In this document: piece by piece, positions 5,742-6,253 of the stretch
Layout: each line of letters starts with the position of its first letter
How positions within the stretch are numbered: position 1 is the stretch's first letter
Assembly (NCBI GenBank): GCA_021158865.1
Contig: JAGGSX010000079.1
Coordinates: forward strand, 1 to 6,253
Reading direction: 5' to 3'
DNA from: Thermoplasmata archaeon
GTDB lineage: Archaea; Thermoplasmatota; E2; UBA202; JdFR-43
Length of the DNA stretch: 6,253 nucleotides
Notes under the pieces: model-generated
Told to the model about the DNA's origin: nothing
The model's database searches: none
What the model saw: the letters and a program-made list of their open reading frames with translations, nothing else
Program-made: the position numbers and the translations under genes

Positions 5742-6253
5742 CTATCTTACTAAACACCTACATACAAACTTCTCAAGTTTCCTCTTTAAACTTCCCAATT
5801 CTTTATCAGAGTATGTTTTTTCATTTAAAAAATTTGGATCCAAAGTTTTGGAAGGAATGAATTTTTGTAAAATATACGATTCAGCTCCTTCTATTAATTT
5901 TCCCATGTTGATAATATCTTCCTTACTAAGCTGTGATTTTACAACCGTTGTGCGAAATTCATATTTTATGTTGGAATTCATAATCATGCTTATACTCTTC
6001 TTAATCTTCTCTGGACTGATAGCTGAATGGGTAACCTCTTTATACTTTTCCAGTGGAGCCTTTATATCCATCGCTATGTAATCCACTAACCCATGGGTTA
6101 TGATTATTTCCAGCATTTCTGGATTGCTCCCATTTGTATCCAATTTGACCAAATATCCTATCTCTTTAATCCTTCGAATAAAATCTACCAAATCTTTTTG
6201 TAATGTTGGCTCTCCTCCTGTTATCTCAACGGCATCGAGCTTCCCTTTTCTTT
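5742..6253 (-). CDS. nrdG: Anaerobic ribonucleotide reductase activating protein (radical SAM), 5' end missing
   Basis: The visible part is the last 169 residues plus the stop; the N-terminus, including the expected CxxxCxxC iron-sulfur motif, lies beyond the right edge. Near the visible start is VEITGGEPTLQ (8-18), where GGE contacts S-adenosylmethionine. VKLDTNGSNPE (35-45) and VDYIAMDIKAP (56-66) follow; this combination is characteristic of the NrdG2-type activases. Such proteins generate the glycyl radical on the anaerobic ribonucleotide reductase NrdD. The ending ILQKFIPSKTLDP and then LEKFVCRCLVR fits the family's C-terminal region. A TTG at 6191 is not the start, because the conserved GGE motif lies upstream in frame. 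The gene converges on phoU with a 45-base gap. No nrdD is in view, so activation of a different glycyl radical enzyme remains possible. Confidence 0.85.
   Translation of the reverse strand, partial: RKGKLDAVEITGGEPTLQKDLVDFIRRIKEIGYLVKLDTNGSNPEMLEIIITHGLVDYIAMDIKAPLEKYKEVTHSAISPEKIKKSISMIMNSNIKYEFRTTVVKSQLSKEDIINMGKLIEGAESYILQKFIPSKTLDPNFLNEKTYSDKELGSLKRKLEKFVCRCLVR
5747..5790. repeat. Direct repeat, right copy (44 bases, true 3' end of the nrdG-like gene)
   Basis: This stretch encodes the last residues of the NrdG-like protein before the final arginine and stop (SLKRKLEKFVCRCLV plus one base). It matches 100-143 in the same orientation at 36 of 44 bases. Being part of an intact gene, it is presumably the source-type copy. 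Confidence 0.7.

Noticed and set aside
5848..6081. 77-codon + strand frame opposite the NrdG-like gene
   Set aside because: It is antisense to conserved radical-SAM segments and has no supporting signal.
6189..6191. TTG as the start of the NrdG-like gene
   Set aside because: The same frame continues upstream through the conserved TGGEPT motif to the window edge, so the TTG is an internal leucine codon.
1..6253. tRNA, rRNA, CRISPR array, transposase or integrase
   Set aside because: No regularly spaced repeats, no cloverleaf-like sequence and no recombinase or transposase coding sequence could be seen on either strand, so the integration idea rests on the flanking repeats alone.

Overview
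The window carries a complete high-affinity phosphate uptake locus, pstS-pstC-pstA-pstB-phoU, on the + strand. A divergent gene for an AbrB-PhoU fusion protein lies on its left. The 3' part of a convergent radical-SAM activase gene (NrdG type) lies on its right and runs off the right edge. The host is most likely a euryarchaeon. The evidence is the fusion of an AbrB/SpoVT-type DNA-binding domain to PhoU repeats (typical of archaea), TATA/BRE-like elements about 25-30 bases upstream of short leaders, ribosome binding sites resembling GGTGAT/GGAGGT, AGA/AGG-rich arginine codon use and low G+C. The sequence does not support a finer assignment.

Layout. Bases 1-194 hold no complete gene. They contain a two-part inverted repeat (13-82), a possible start of a leftward gene leaving the window (42 to 1), and a short remnant that matches the last codons of the NrdG-like gene at the other end of the window. 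Bases 195-1202 (-) are the AbrB-PhoU gene. Bases 1203-1356 are a divergent promoter region with a TATA-like element on each strand, a perfect 14-base palindrome over the leftward one, and a tandem 8-base repeat in the middle. Bases 1357-5696 (+) are the pst-phoU operon, tightly packed: 1-base gap, 14-base overlap, 4-base overlap and 10-base gap between successive genes. Bases 5697-5741 are a short convergent spacer. Bases 5742-6253 (-) are the C-terminal 169 residues of the NrdG-like activase.

How the genes work together. PstS, a membrane-anchored lipoprotein, binds phosphate outside the cell and delivers it to the PstC-PstA channel, which is driven by the ATPase PstB. PhoU is the usual cytoplasmic partner that restrains the transporter or senses its state. 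The divergent AbrB-PhoU protein is well placed to bind the shared promoter region and couple phosphate status to transcription; that role is inferred from domain content and position. The NrdG-like protein belongs to anaerobic deoxyribonucleotide synthesis and is probably not functionally linked.

The most unusual feature is that the phosphate cassette is bracketed by two same-orientation copies of a 44-base stretch from the 3' end of the nrdG-like gene (100-143 and 5747-5790, 36 of 44 bases identical). One is the true gene end and the other a detached remnant. This suggests a past insertion, duplication or replacement event at this locus.
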